Numbered from the stretch's first letter, positions 25,739-34,757 are shown. The stretch: DNA of 50,521 bases from Roseiflexus sp. (GCA_017743475.1 JAGHYV010000032.1:1-50521); one strand, 5' to 3'. Notes: generated by a model from the sequence alone, not told the origin. Numbers and translations are program-made.

Positions 25739-27466
25739 ATGCAATCGTTCACATGGTGGCAGACGGCAGTGTTCTATCAGATCTATCCGCGCAGTTTCGC
25801 CGATGGCAATGGCGATGGCATCGGCGATTTTGCGGGGATGATCGACAGGCTCGACTACCTGCGCGATCTGGGGGTCGGGGCAATCTGGCTCTCGCCGCAC
25901 TACCCTTCCCCGAATGCGGACTGTGGCTACGACATCTCGGACTATACCGGCGTTGCGCCCGAATACGGAACGCTTGATGATTTCCGGCGTTTTCTCGACA
26001 GCGCTCACGCGCGCGGTATGCGGGTGCTGATCGACCTGGTGCTCAACCATACGTCTGTGGATCATCCCTGGTTCAGGGAGTCACGGTCGAGCCGGGATAA
26101 CCCGAAGCGCAACTGGTATATCTGGCGCGACCCTGCACCTGACGGCGGTCCGCCGAATAACTGGTATTCGGCGTTCGGCGGTTCTGCCTGGACATTCGAT
26201 GAGACGACCGGACAGTACTATTACCATTTTTTCTTCAAGGAACAACCCGACCTGAACTGGCGCAACCCGGACGTGAAGCGGGCGATGTGGCAGGCGATTC
26301 GTTTCTGGCTCGATATGGGAGTGGACGGTTTTCGTCTTGATGCGATCGATACCATTTTTGAGGACCCCACGCTTACCCCGCACGAATCGCGGTTGTCGCA
26401 GGTTGAGATGCTGCGCATCTGGCGCGAAAACCGTCCGCCGGAAGAGACGAAAGAACTCTGGGAGCAGTTTGCGCTGATGTTTCGTTACCAGGTGCAGCAA
26501 CCAGGCTTACACGAGTTGATGAAGGAATTGCGCGCATTGGTGGACGAATATCCGGGGGATCGGGTGCTGATTGGCGAAGGGGACGACATCGCATACTATG
26601 GCAATGGCAGTGATGAACTACACCTGGTGTTCAATTTTCCGCTTATGCGCACCAACCGGTTGACGCCAGCGTGGGTGCGCGCCAATCAGGCAGAACGTCT
26701 GGCGGCGTTGCCCCCCGGCGCCTGGCCCTGCAACACACTGGGGAATCACGATGTCGGGCGCATGTGGACGGCATACGGCGATGGGGTGAACGATGCGGCG
26801 CTTGCCCGTCTGCACGTGGCGATGCTGCTGACGCTGAAGGGCACGCCGGTGCTCTACAACGGCGAAGAGATCGGCATGACCGATCTGTTGCTTGAACGGT
26901 TTGAACAGTTGCGCGACAATCAGGCGGTCAATCTGTATCACCTGGCAGTCGGCGATGGCATCGATCCCGCTGAGGCAATGAAGATGGCGGCAGCGATCAG
27001 CCGCGACCGCTGTCGCACGCCGTTCCAGTGGTCGAATGCGCCCAATGCCGGATTCAGTCTGCCGGGCGTGGAAACCTGGTTGCCGGTCAATCCCAACTAC
27101 GCTCAAGGCGTGAATGTCGCCGATCAGGAACGTGACCCGGATTCGCTGCTCAACTACTACCGCCGCCTGATCGCCGCGCGCCAGGCGACACCGGCATTGC
27201 TGGCGGGCGACTACACGCCGCTCCATCCCGACGAGGATCGCTATCTGGCGTTCCTGCGCACAACGCCGGATCAGCGCTGCCTGGTGGCGCTCAATTTCTC
27301 GTCAGAACCGGTCACAGCTGGCTTTGAACTGAACGGCGCCCGTTTGCGCACGCTCTTTTCGAGCCATCCCCGCCCCACCCGTGACGAACATCCGGAGCGC
27401 CTGACCCTGGCGCCGTTCGAGGCATACATTGGCGAGGTGATACGGATCGCAACGGATTGGGAATAG
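25739..27466 (+). CDS. GH13 alpha-glucosidase (oligo-1,6-glucosidase type)
   Basis: The 575-residue protein is a cytoplasmic (no signal peptide) glycoside hydrolase of family 13. Conserved regions are visible: DLVLNHTSVDHPWF (region I), DGFRLDAID with the nucleophile D201 (region II), VLIGEG with the acid/base E280 (region III), and TLGNHDVGR with D338 (region IV). The start (WWQTAVFYQIYPRSFADGNGDG) is typical of alpha-glucosidases and oligo-1,6-glucosidases. A trehalose-related specificity cannot be excluded. A clear ribosome-binding site, ACGGAGGAAA, precedes ATG 25739. Heptad-type repeats begin right after its stop codon. Confidence 0.92.
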   Translation: MQSFTWWQTAVFYQIYPRSFADGNGDGIGDFAGMIDRLDYLRDLGVGAIWLSPHYPSPNADCGYDISDYTGVAPEYGTLDDFRRFLDSAHARGMRVLIDLVLNHTSVDHPWFRESRSSRDNPKRNWYIWRDPAPDGGPPNNWYSAFGGSAWTFDETTGQYYYHFFFKEQPDLNWRNPDVKRAMWQAIRFWLDMGVDGFRLDAIDTIFEDPTLTPHESRLSQVEMLRIWRENRPPEETKELWEQFALMFRYQVQQPGLHELMKELRALVDEYPGDRVLIGEGDDIAYYGNGSDELHLVFNFPLMRTNRLTPAWVRANQAERLAALPPGAWPCNTLGNHDVGRMWTAYGDGVNDAALARLHVAMLLTLKGTPVLYNGEEIGMTDLLLERFEQLRDNQAVNLYHLAVGDGIDPAEAMKMAAAISRDRCRTPFQWSNAPNAGFSLPGVETWLPVNPNYAQGVNVADQERDPDSLLNYYRRLIAARQATPALLAGDYTPLHPDEDRYLAFLRTTPDQRCLVALNFSSEPVTAGFELNGARLRTLFSSHPRPTRDEHPERLTLAPFEAYIGEVIRIATDWE

Positions 27467-27468
27467 GA

Positions 27469-27505
27469 CACGGATGAGCACGGATATGACGGATCGGCGC
27501 GGATT
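27469..27505. repeat. CACGGAT-type heptad repeat, first array
   Basis: Four to five imperfect units (ACACGGATG, GCACGGATAT, GACGGATC, GCGCGGAT) follow the GH13 stop codon directly. The same unit recurs in both orientations at 28251-28344. Confidence 0.75.
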
Positions 27506-27569
27506 ATAGCAGTTCTCACAAAGGTTGGTCTTGTTGGACAGGGTTGCACACGCTATCGTCGTGCGACAT

Positions 27570-27640
27570 CTCTCTGCGTGCTCCGCGTCTCTGCGTGCAT
27601 CAGACCGGCTCACGCGAAGGCGCAAAGGTGCGGAGAATGG
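27570..27640. repeat. GCGTCTCTGCGTG / CGCGAAGGCGCAAAGG heptad repeat
   Basis: GCGTGCTCCGCGTCTCTGCG at 27576-27595 is followed by its imperfect reverse-complement type (CACGCGAAGGCGCAAAGG, then TGCGGAG) at about 27610-27636. It forms a degenerate inverted repeat built of 7-bp units, distinct from the neighbouring CACGGAT family. No gene is recognised between 27467 and 27786. Confidence 0.65.
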
Positions 27641-27786
27641 ACGGTCGATCTGGCGCAGTTGAGCAAACCGGAGCGTATTCTCTACCGCCAGTCGGAGCAC
27701 CTGCGGATCGAGGTCTTTCGCCTGCTCTGTCCACACTGCGGGAATGAATGTAGAGATGCTCGAAGCGACCTTTGAGGAGCACCGCG

Positions 27787-28236
27787 ATGCCTGAAGAGAT
27801 TCGTGCGGTGCGGCAACGAGCGCCAACGCCCGAAGAGGAAGCGCTGCACCGCTGGTTTGAAGAGCAAGAGAAAGACCCGCCGAAGCTGCTGGAAGAGGGA
27901 GCGAAGCGGATCATTTCGCTGGTGAGCGCCCTGTTCAGTGTGGTGTTCGGGACTCTGGCGCTGGCCGATAATCCATTACCGGTGTATCTGACCCAGTTGC
28001 CGGTGCGGGTGTTGGGGGTGGTGGCGGTGCTGGCATACCCGGTGGCGCTGCTGGCGGCGCTGGTGGTCGTGTTACCGGGGGCGTACCGCTATGCGGTGGC
28101 CAGTCGGACGCAGCGCCTGGCGGCGTTTCGCGCTCTGATGCGGCGCAAGGTGATCGGGCTACGGGTGGCGCTGTTCGCCTTTGCACTAAGGAGTGTGGCG
28201 TTTGCGGCGCTGTTTCTGGTGGTGTTGTGGGGGTAG
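27787..28236 (+). CDS. Small membrane protein of unknown function
   Basis: The 149-residue protein has a charged, soluble N terminus (about 35 residues, rich in Glu and Arg) and three to four hydrophobic segments (about residues 44-62, 75-100 and 127-149). I do not recognise the family. ATG 27787 follows GAGGAG at 27774-27779. A short upstream open stretch ending in HRDA overlaps the ATG by its TGA, which may be a coupling relic. The gene is flanked on both sides by heptad repeats and converges on the DUF4139-like gene. Confidence 0.55.
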   Translation: MPEEIRAVRQRAPTPEEEALHRWFEEQEKDPPKLLEEGAKRIISLVSALFSVVFGTLALADNPLPVYLTQLPVRVLGVVAVLAYPVALLAALVVVLPGAYRYAVASRTQRLAAFRALMRRKVIGLRVALFAFALRSVAFAALFLVVLWG

Positions 28237-28250
28237 GGATGAGGAATAGA

Positions 28251-28344
28251 ACACGGATTGGCACGGATGTGACGGATCGACACGGATGTTATTTATTTTA
28301 TCCGTGATTATCCGTAGCATCCGTGCACATCCGTGGTTAATCCG
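28251..28344. repeat. Inverted CACGGAT / ATCCGTG repeat array
   Basis: Four CACGGAT-type units at 28251-28289 are followed by an AT-rich turn (TTATTTATTTTA) and four ATCCGTG-type units at 28301-28344. The whole can fold into a long imperfect hairpin. It lies between two convergent genes and overlaps the stop codon at 28337, so it may act as a bidirectional terminator. Confidence 0.75.
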
Positions 28345-30349
28345 ACGCAGCGGCAATTGTCTGCTCGACTTCCTTCCGTAGGAGCCTGATCGCATCATTG
28401 GCTGTCTTTTCGGCGGCGAGCAGTTCATTCAGGCGGTCTTCCAGTTCGTTGAGCAGCGTCACGTAGCGTTGCCGCAGTTTCATCTCGTTGCCCTCACGCC
28501 CCAGCGGCGTCAGGTTCGCCTGCGTCTGCTTCTGGCGCTCGTAGATCTTCTGCCGCTCCGCATCGATCTCTCTCAGTTCGTCTTCGTGGCGTTCAATCTG
28601 CTCGTAGAGCGACAATAACCGGTTGAGCACGGCGAAGGTCTGTTTGTCCAGGTGCGTCTCCTCAAAGAATTGCTGAATCTGGCGCTGCGAGAGTTTGCGC
28701 ACCTCTTCGTAGCGCGATACCCTGTGGCGCTGGCTGACCGTAAAGGTCGTTTCGACTCCCGGCAGGCAGCGCACGGTCCAGCGCGCGACGTTGTGCGCCT
28801 GTTCCGTCGGCGGCGGCGTATCGAACAGGTCGTAGCCAGGAAGCATGTCGTGTTCGATCACAATATCGACGGCATTGGGCAGGCTGCTAGTCACCCGATA
28901 CAGCGTCCGTCGGATGTCCCATTCTTCGAACAGCAGGTACTCCTGATGCAGGCTCAACCCTGCCATCTGGCGTTCGGTGCGGTATTCCTCGCTGATCCTG
29001 ATGCCGAGTTCAACCGCGTAGGCAACAATCATTTCGGCGCCTGCGCGCGTGAATGGCAGCACCGCTTCACCGGCGTAGTCCCCCCGCTCGACGACCGTCA
29101 CCGGACCGCGTTCCAGGGTCAGACCGGTTTCATTCAGCATCCGCAGACTGGCGACAGGGTAATGCGGCTGTTTGCGACCGTTGTAGAGCAGTTCCTTGCG
29201 TCCGTCCAGGCGTCGGTTGACAATTGGTACCATTGCCGAACGTCCGCGTGCAACGCTGATCGGATGCGCCACGCGGTACTGGAACAACGCGCCGCGCTCT
29301 TCGCCAATGCCGACCGACGGCGCCGAATGTTCGACTTCATCGAGGCTGAGACCGAGATCGGCCGAGGAATAGAGTGACCTGGCATCGCTTTCCGCTGCGC
29401 CTGGAAATGCCATGCTGCGCGATCTCCCTCTGGCAGCGCCGGGGGCGGGCGGTGCGCTCTGCGCCGCAAACTCGATTGGCGCGGCGACGATGCGCTCATC
29501 GTCCTGCACCAGCGGGCGCTCGGGAGTGCGCGGCTCGTATAAACGGTAGCGGAATGAGACTGGCATACCTGCCACCAGGGTCAGTTCAACGTCTTCCAGG
29601 TCCTCATCGAGTTGATTGTCGAACATTCCCCACCCCTGCAACAGCACCGTCACCCGCTCGCCCGCGCTGTGTCCGTCGCCGTTCGACGGATCGCCATCAA
29701 CGATCTTTGGCTCAGCCAGCAGGCGGTAACTGACGCGCCAGGCGGGCGCAGGCGCGATGTATCCGATCAGGAGATCGTGCTCACCCTCGGAGAGGCGAAC
29801 GATTGCTGCCCGGCGATCCTCCTTGCTCTGTGCTGCGCGCAGGAAGTAGCTCATATCCGAAGCAGCGCGATCATCCAAGATTACCATGCGCGTAATACGC
29901 TTCACCGGTATACTGCGCACTTCGCGCTGCTCCGCCATGTACAGCGAGACCAGCGGGCGGTCGAGCGGCTCGTTCTCATCGACGTCGATACCGATCACTG
30001 CTCCTTCAACGGTTTCCTCACTCTGCGCTTCGTGGCGACGCTCAGGGTCAATCCACAAACGCACCTGTCGTCCGCGTAGGTCGCGCAACAGATCAAGCAG
30101 GCTGCGCGTGTCGGACAGGTGGATCGAACCGCGTTTGATCTGCGCTTCGCGGTCTTCCGGCGTCTCAAAATCGATGCCGCGCACATACCCCGCTCCGAGA
30201 TCGAGCACAATCAGGCTTTTGAGAATATCGTCCATCGCGGCGCGCGGGAAGGTCAGGCGCAGTTCGGCGCCGGTGATCGAACCGCGTCGCTCAAAATAGC
30301 CGACACCGTGCCGGTAGACCAGCATCCGGCGAATAGGGAGATCAGGCAT
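28337..30349 (-). CDS. DUF4139-like protein with C-terminal coiled coil
   Basis: The 670-residue protein is soluble with no signal peptide. The N-terminal part (PIRRMLVYRHGVGYFERRGSI) and the central segment (LDEDLEDVELTLVAGMP, then VSFRYRLY) resemble the beta-rich, elongated DUF4139 group. The C-terminal about 90 residues (LYEQIERHEDELREIDAERQ onward) form a predicted coiled coil. The function is unknown. I chose ATG 30349 (MPDLPIRR); an upstream frame of 34 residues is compositionally unlike the protein. It is on the same strand as the kinase gene but separated by 343 bp containing two repeat elements, so it is probably a separate transcription unit. Confidence 0.65.
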   Translation of the reverse strand: MPDLPIRRMLVYRHGVGYFERRGSITGAELRLTFPRAAMDDILKSLIVLDLGAGYVRGIDFETPEDREAQIKRGSIHLSDTRSLLDLLRDLRGRQVRLWIDPERRHEAQSEETVEGAVIGIDVDENEPLDRPLVSLYMAEQREVRSIPVKRITRMVILDDRAASDMSYFLRAAQSKEDRRAAIVRLSEGEHDLLIGYIAPAPAWRVSYRLLAEPKIVDGDPSNGDGHSAGERVTVLLQGWGMFDNQLDEDLEDVELTLVAGMPVSFRYRLYEPRTPERPLVQDDERIVAAPIEFAAQSAPPAPGAARGRSRSMAFPGAAESDARSLYSSADLGLSLDEVEHSAPSVGIGEERGALFQYRVAHPISVARGRSAMVPIVNRRLDGRKELLYNGRKQPHYPVASLRMLNETGLTLERGPVTVVERGDYAGEAVLPFTRAGAEMIVAYAVELGIRISEEYRTERQMAGLSLHQEYLLFEEWDIRRTLYRVTSSLPNAVDIVIEHDMLPGYDLFDTPPPTEQAHNVARWTVRCLPGVETTFTVSQRHRVSRYEEVRKLSQRQIQQFFEETHLDKQTFAVLNRLLSLYEQIERHEDELREIDAERQKIYERQKQTQANLTPLGREGNEMKLRQRYVTLLNELEDRLNELLAAEKTANDAIRLLRKEVEQTIAAASD

Positions 30350-30477
30350 GGTTTTCTCGCTTTCCAGAAAATTGGCGCCTCGGCGTGAGGCGTCCCATGG
30401 GGTGAGTATAGCAGCAAATGCACTGGCTGTCATCCGCGACGAATTGCACATCTACAGACGTGAGCGCATCAATAGTC

Positions 30478-30570
30478 TTTGAATAATAATTCGCTCTCGC
30501 CCGTGCAGGTGGGCTTCGCCTCGTATAGCCAAGGGGTTCAGCCTGACAGTGCACCGTTGCCTTGAAGGGC
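30478..30570. repeat. MITE-like element, copy B (reverse orientation)
   Basis: Starting at TTTGAATAATAATTCGCTC (30478), this copy carries the same core as the elements at 21.3 and 41.6 kb in the opposite orientation (GCCCGTGCAGGTGGGCTTCG, then TATAGCCAAGGGGTT). Its distal end has diverged or been lost. Confidence 0.6.
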
Positions 30571-30603
30571 TCGACTTCCAAGATGAAGGCCGCTGACACG
30601 GCA

Positions 30604-30675
30604 TGTTGACCGAGCCTGTGCAGGCGTACTTCGCCTCGCATAGCCGAGGGGTTGAGCCCGACAGCAAGAGGCGAA
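30604..30675. repeat. MITE-like element, copy C (core only)
   Basis: The core GCCTGTGCAGGCGTACTTCG (30614-30633) followed by a CGCATAGCCGAGGGGTT segment matches copy B at most positions over about 50 bp. No terminal repeats are visible, so this is a truncated copy. Copies B and C fill most of the 343-bp gap between the DUF4139-like and kinase genes (30350-30692). Confidence 0.55.
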
Positions 30676-30692
30676 TACCGGTTTATATTCCA

Positions 30693-32762
30693 TCACATCA
30701 TCAACAGCGCCAGTGCAATCGCCAGCACGATAGTCAGACTGGTCGCTGTCAGCGCGGCGATCCGATCCCAGTTCAGGAAGCGCCGATCATCGGGGAGGAG
30801 ACGCTCGAAGCCGTAGATGTACCAGCGGTAGAGCGTCGGTTCGCACTTCTGCGCAGTGCGCCCGCGCTGTTGCGGCTTCGTCCATTCGTCAAGGTCGAAG
30901 ACGATTTCAGTGACGGGAATAAAACTGATTGTCAGTTCGCTCAGAATAATGCGCGTGTCGGGATTCAGGCGTTCTTCCGCCCGTTTGATTAGACCATCGA
31001 CCCCTGCGACCGATCGCCATTCGGGGCGAAATCCTTCGTTCGCCTGCTCGCGGTAGACCTCGCGCTTGCGGCAGTTGCGTTGCAGCCACGCTTCATTGAT
31101 GCCAGGCAGATCGTCATGGGCGGTCAGGAGATCTGCCCGGCGCAGCCAGTGAAAGGTTTTGTGAATGATCAGGCGACTGACGCCATCGCAGCGTGTGCAG
31201 TGGATACCGCCCGTGCCCTGACAGTCGGGGCACGGAATGAGCGTCGGCGCTGCGGCGACCTCTGGTTGGGTCGCGACGGCAGCCTGTGCCGCGTCTGGCG
31301 TTCTGGTCGATGCAGCCGGCGAGGTATGGCGCTTGCGTCTGTCTGCTGCGACGGCAGCCTGTGCGACACTAGGCGCTTCATTCGAGACAGCCGGGGGAGA
31401 TAGAGCAGGGATACGCCGACGACCGTTGCACCGCGCGCAGATCGTCCGTCCGATCCCTTTGCACGTATCGCACTGAACGACCCGTGTTGAACCGGGGATG
31501 CGCACCACGCCCCCTGCTTCATTCTCGAACCCTCTAGGAGGGGGGAGCGGCACCTCCCACCGATCGAGTTCACGTTCCAGTTTGTTGTCCTTATAGTAGT
31601 GATGATCCGGTTCTTCTACGGTTTGCACTGGTTCGCGCGTTTCGTACAGAACACGCAGGGTGTACCAGTAGATGTTGCGGTGCGTCGTCTGCCGTATCTC
31701 CGCCAGGCGCCCCAGTGATGGACGACGCAGTAGCGGTCGCGCCCGGCTCCACGCATTCAGCAAATCAGCAATCGCACGCGGATCGCTGAGTTCTTTCGCC
31801 CGCTCGAGCGCATCCTGCATTGGCGCTTTGATCAGGTCAGCTGCCAGTACCTTTTCAACGGCGTGCGACGCTTCTGGCGGCATTGGCGAAATCGGAGCTG
31901 CAGCGGGGGGTATGCCGATGGCAACCTGGGTTGTGCTGGAGTGACGCCGCAGCACCTGGTCGAGCGCATCGGCAGCTGCCCGGGCGCCAGGGTACCGTTT
32001 TGCCGGTTCGAGCGCCAGCATGGTACGAATAATATCGTCGACCTCAGCGGGCACGCCAGTAACCCCACGATCACGCAGCGACATCGGCGGCGCAAACGGT
32101 CCACCACCCTCGCCCAAACCAGGCGTGTACGTCCACGGCAAGGCACCAGCAAGCATCACGAACAGCACGACACCCAGGCTGTAGATGTCGGAGAGATGGG
32201 TCACGGCAGTGGCCGACACAGCGTGTTCGGGTGAAAGGAACCCTGGCGTGCCCATCACTTTGTTGACGGTCGTCATCCGTGTCTTGCCCGATTCGCGGGC
32301 GATGCCGAAATCGGAAAGGAGCACCCGCCTACCGTCGCCCTCGACAAGAATGTTGCCGGTCGAAATATCGCGGTGAACGACGCCATGCGCATGGGCGTAA
32401 TCGAGCGCAGCAGCAGCGCAGCGAAAGATATGCGCCGCCAGGTCAAGCGGCAAACGCCCGCGCTGGTCGAGCAGGTCACGCAGTGATCCGCCCTCGACAT
32501 ACTCCATGACGGTGTAGTGAAAGGGCGCCTGATACCCGTGGTCGTAGATCGGTACAATATGTTCATGGCGCAGTTGACTGGTGATCTCTGCCTCGCGGGT
32601 GAAGCGGTCAATCCATTCGGTGTCCTGCGACAACAGGATTTTGATCGCCGCCCGACGTTCGCGCAGTACGCGATGACGCGCCAGCCAGACCTGGCTCATC
32701 CCGCCTTTGCCGATCTGTCGCTCCAGACGGTAGTTGCCGATCCATTCAGGAAAGGTGCTCAT
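30693..32762 (-). CDS. Tail-anchored Ser/Thr-type protein kinase with DnaJ-like zinc fingers
   Basis: The 689-residue protein has an N-terminal Hanks-type kinase domain: glycine loop GKGGMSQV (18-25), K41, catalytic D132 and N137 in HRDISTGNIL, and D151 in DFG. The catalytic-loop Lys usual in Ser/Thr kinases (HRDLKPxN) is Ser134 here. The middle region has two pairs of CxxC(x)G motifs (CDTCKGIGRTICARC and CPDCQGTGGIHCTRC), DnaJ zinc-finger-like, separated by an Ala/Pro-rich linker. A single hydrophobic helix at the extreme C terminus (SLTIVLAIALALLMM) makes it tail-anchored, the reverse of the usual PknB topology. Its start overlaps the ptsI stop region by 4 bp (ATGA), so translation is coupled to EI of the PTS. 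The start at 32762 directly precedes the kinase domain; the frame upstream overlaps ptsI and is not used. Confidence 0.88.
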   Translation of the reverse strand: MSTFPEWIGNYRLERQIGKGGMSQVWLARHRVLRERRAAIKILLSQDTEWIDRFTREAEITSQLRHEHIVPIYDHGYQAPFHYTVMEYVEGGSLRDLLDQRGRLPLDLAAHIFRCAAAALDYAHAHGVVHRDISTGNILVEGDGRRVLLSDFGIARESGKTRMTTVNKVMGTPGFLSPEHAVSATAVTHLSDIYSLGVVLFVMLAGALPWTYTPGLGEGGGPFAPPMSLRDRGVTGVPAEVDDIIRTMLALEPAKRYPGARAAADALDQVLRRHSSTTQVAIGIPPAAAPISPMPPEASHAVEKVLAADLIKAPMQDALERAKELSDPRAIADLLNAWSRARPLLRRPSLGRLAEIRQTTHRNIYWYTLRVLYETREPVQTVEEPDHHYYKDNKLERELDRWEVPLPPPRGFENEAGGVVRIPGSTRVVQCDTCKGIGRTICARCNGRRRIPALSPPAVSNEAPSVAQAAVAADRRKRHTSPAASTRTPDAAQAAVATQPEVAAAPTLIPCPDCQGTGGIHCTRCDGVSRLIIHKTFHWLRRADLLTAHDDLPGINEAWLQRNCRKREVYREQANEGFRPEWRSVAGVDGLIKRAEERLNPDTRIILSELTISFIPVTEIVFDLDEWTKPQQRGRTAQKCEPTLYRWYIYGFERLLPDDRRFLNWDRIAALTATSLTIVLAIALALLMM

Positions 32763-34429
32763 ATGTAGATATTCAGCACGGAGCGCGCTGCGGCGCGCGC
32801 CTCCGCCAGGGCGGTTTCGCTGAGACGCTCCTTGACCCCAGAAATACTCGCCGGATTCATGCTCAACTGAAACACGCCGAGTCCGACCAGGAGCGTCGCC
32901 AGTTCCGGGATGCCAGCAATCTCGCCGCAGACACACACTGGCAGATGGGCGCGCGCTGCAGCGCCAGCAGTCTGCGCGATCAGCCGCAGCACAGCAGCAG
33001 AGTGCTGCGGATAGCGAGTCGAAATATCGGCGCTGGTACGGTCAGCAGCGAGCGTATACTGCGCTAGATCGTTGCTGCCAATACTGAAGAATGCCGCCTC
33101 GCGCGCGATTAGGTCGGCGGTTACCGCCGCAGCTGGCGTTTCGATCATAACGCCGACCGGCACATCAGCGCGGTGTGGGATCTGATCACGCGCGAGCGAC
33201 TCGGCAGCAGCGCGGATCTGTGCCCGCGCCCACGTCACCTCGTCGGGGATTGTGATCATGGGAAGCAGGATCCGCAGGTCGCCATGAACCGCCGCCCGGA
33301 GCATCGCACGGATCTGGGTCTGGAACAGATCGGGGTGAAGCATCGAGAGACGCACCCCACGAATACCGAGCGAAGGATTGAGTTCGTGCGGCAGTTCGAG
33401 ATACTCCACCCGCTTATCACCGCCGATGTCCAGCGTGCGAATAATGACTGCCTGCCCTTTCATGGTTTCCAGCACCGTCCGATATGCTTCGTACTGCTCC
33501 TGCTCATCGGGTGGCGCATTGCGTCCCATGAACAGAAACTCGGTACGAAACAGTCCGATCCCCTCTGCCCCCCGTTCAAGCGCGATACGCGCCTCCAGCG
33601 GGTGGCTGATATTCGCCCAGATCGTTACCAGTTCGCCGCTTGCCATGCGTCCCGGTTGATCATGCAGGGGATGGTGCCGCACTCGCGCCGCAATCGTTCC
33701 CGAAGCGCGCCGTTCATACGCCGACCACTCAAACGTATCGGGGTCGACGATCACCAGAGCAGCGTGTCCGTCGAGCACCAGCGGCGCATTATCAGGGATC
33801 GCCAGGGTTGCGGCGCCCAAACCGACGACTGCCGGAATGCCGAAGGCGCGCGCCAGGATCGTTGTGTGACTGTTCGGTCCACCCTCAGCAGTGACAAACC
33901 CGGCGACACGCCCATCGCGCAGGCTGACCGCCTCGGCGGGGGTTAGGTCATTGGTGACCAAGATCGCGCCAATGGGGAGATCGTGCATATGGCGCGCCTC
34001 ACCGCGAAGCGCGGTCAGGATCGCGCGGCGCACATTGTCGATGTCGCTGGAACGTTCGCGCAGGTAGGGGTCATCAATCGCTTCGATGGTTTCGCGCAGC
34101 GCGCTAATGGCAACCGTCAATGCCTGTTCCAGGCTGACATGACCTTCCTGCATGCGCCGTGCCACGTCCTGCGTCAGAGTCTCATCTTCGACAAGCAGCG
34201 CGTGGGCATCGAAGATGCGCGCTTCCTCCAGGCGTCCCTCTTCACGCAGGATCGCTGCCAGCGTCCGAAGTTGACCGGCAGCCGTTGCCTGGGCGGCAAC
34301 GAGTCGCCTGATTGCCGCATCGACGTCAACATCGATCACGTGCCAGGCGTGATGGTCAGGCAGGTAACGCACTGCCCGTCCAAGCGCCACTCCCGGTGAA
34401 CCGCCAGCGCCACGCAGGTAAATTGCCAT
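32759..34429 (-). CDS. ptsI: PTS enzyme I (phosphoenolpyruvate-protein phosphotransferase)
   Basis: The 556-residue enzyme transfers phosphate from PEP to HPr. The phospho-His H188 is in EGGPNSHTTILAR. The PEP-binding barrel follows, with EGIGLFRTEFLFM and the C-terminal VCVCGEIAG motif with its catalytic Cys. It starts one base after the ptsH stop and its own stop overlaps the kinase start, so ptsH, ptsI and the kinase form a tight unit. No EIIABC sugar permease is in the cluster, so the PTS proteins probably serve DhaM only. Confidence 0.95.
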   Translation of the reverse strand: MAIYLRGAGGSPGVALGRAVRYLPDHHAWHVIDVDVDAAIRRLVAAQATAAGQLRTLAAILREEGRLEEARIFDAHALLVEDETLTQDVARRMQEGHVSLEQALTVAISALRETIEAIDDPYLRERSSDIDNVRRAILTALRGEARHMHDLPIGAILVTNDLTPAEAVSLRDGRVAGFVTAEGGPNSHTTILARAFGIPAVVGLGAATLAIPDNAPLVLDGHAALVIVDPDTFEWSAYERRASGTIAARVRHHPLHDQPGRMASGELVTIWANISHPLEARIALERGAEGIGLFRTEFLFMGRNAPPDEQEQYEAYRTVLETMKGQAVIIRTLDIGGDKRVEYLELPHELNPSLGIRGVRLSMLHPDLFQTQIRAMLRAAVHGDLRILLPMITIPDEVTWARAQIRAAAESLARDQIPHRADVPVGVMIETPAAAVTADLIAREAAFFSIGSNDLAQYTLAADRTSADISTRYPQHSAAVLRLIAQTAGAAARAHLPVCVCGEIAGIPELATLLVGLGVFQLSMNPASISGVKERLSETALAEARAAARSVLNIYI

Positions 34430-34711
34430 TTATTCCTCGGTTGCGAGTTGGTCCAGTAATGCAGCCAGCGCTGCTACCGCCTCACGTTCATCCTCACCCT
34501 CGGCGCGGATCAAGATCTGATGCCCCTGAGCAGCGCCAAGTTGCAGCAGATTCAACAGGCTGACCGGAAGTTCAGCCGAAGATCGCCGTGTAACGTTACG
34601 CACTGTGATACGACTGCGAAATTCGCGTGTTTTGCGATAGAAGTCGGCTGCCGGGCGAGCATGCAGCCCTAACGGATGTCGTATTCTGACCAGACGCTCT
34701 TCCATACACAT
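34430..34711 (-). CDS. ptsH: Phosphocarrier protein HPr
   Basis: The 93-residue protein has the active His in LGLHARPAA (H17 from the 34711 start), phosphorylated by EI. A Ser at residue 51 (PVSLLNLLQLGA) aligns with the regulatory Ser46 of HPr proteins; the preceding Lys of the usual KS motif is Val here. An alternative start at 34705 (MEERLV) is equally possible. It lies 46 bp after dhaM and abuts ptsI. Confidence 0.93.
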   Translation of the reverse strand: MCMEERLVRIRHPLGLHARPAADFYRKTREFRSRITVRNVTRRSSAELPVSLLNLLQLGAAQGHQILIRAEGEDEREAVAALAALLDQLATEE

Positions 34712-34757
34712 TGATAGCGCATTTCCACCGTCTACCTTTCAGAGAACACATACCAGA

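Noticed and set aside
25082-26065. Minus-strand open frame of 327 codons
   Set aside because: It is antisense to the HD hydrolase and GH13 genes, both with clear catalytic motifs.
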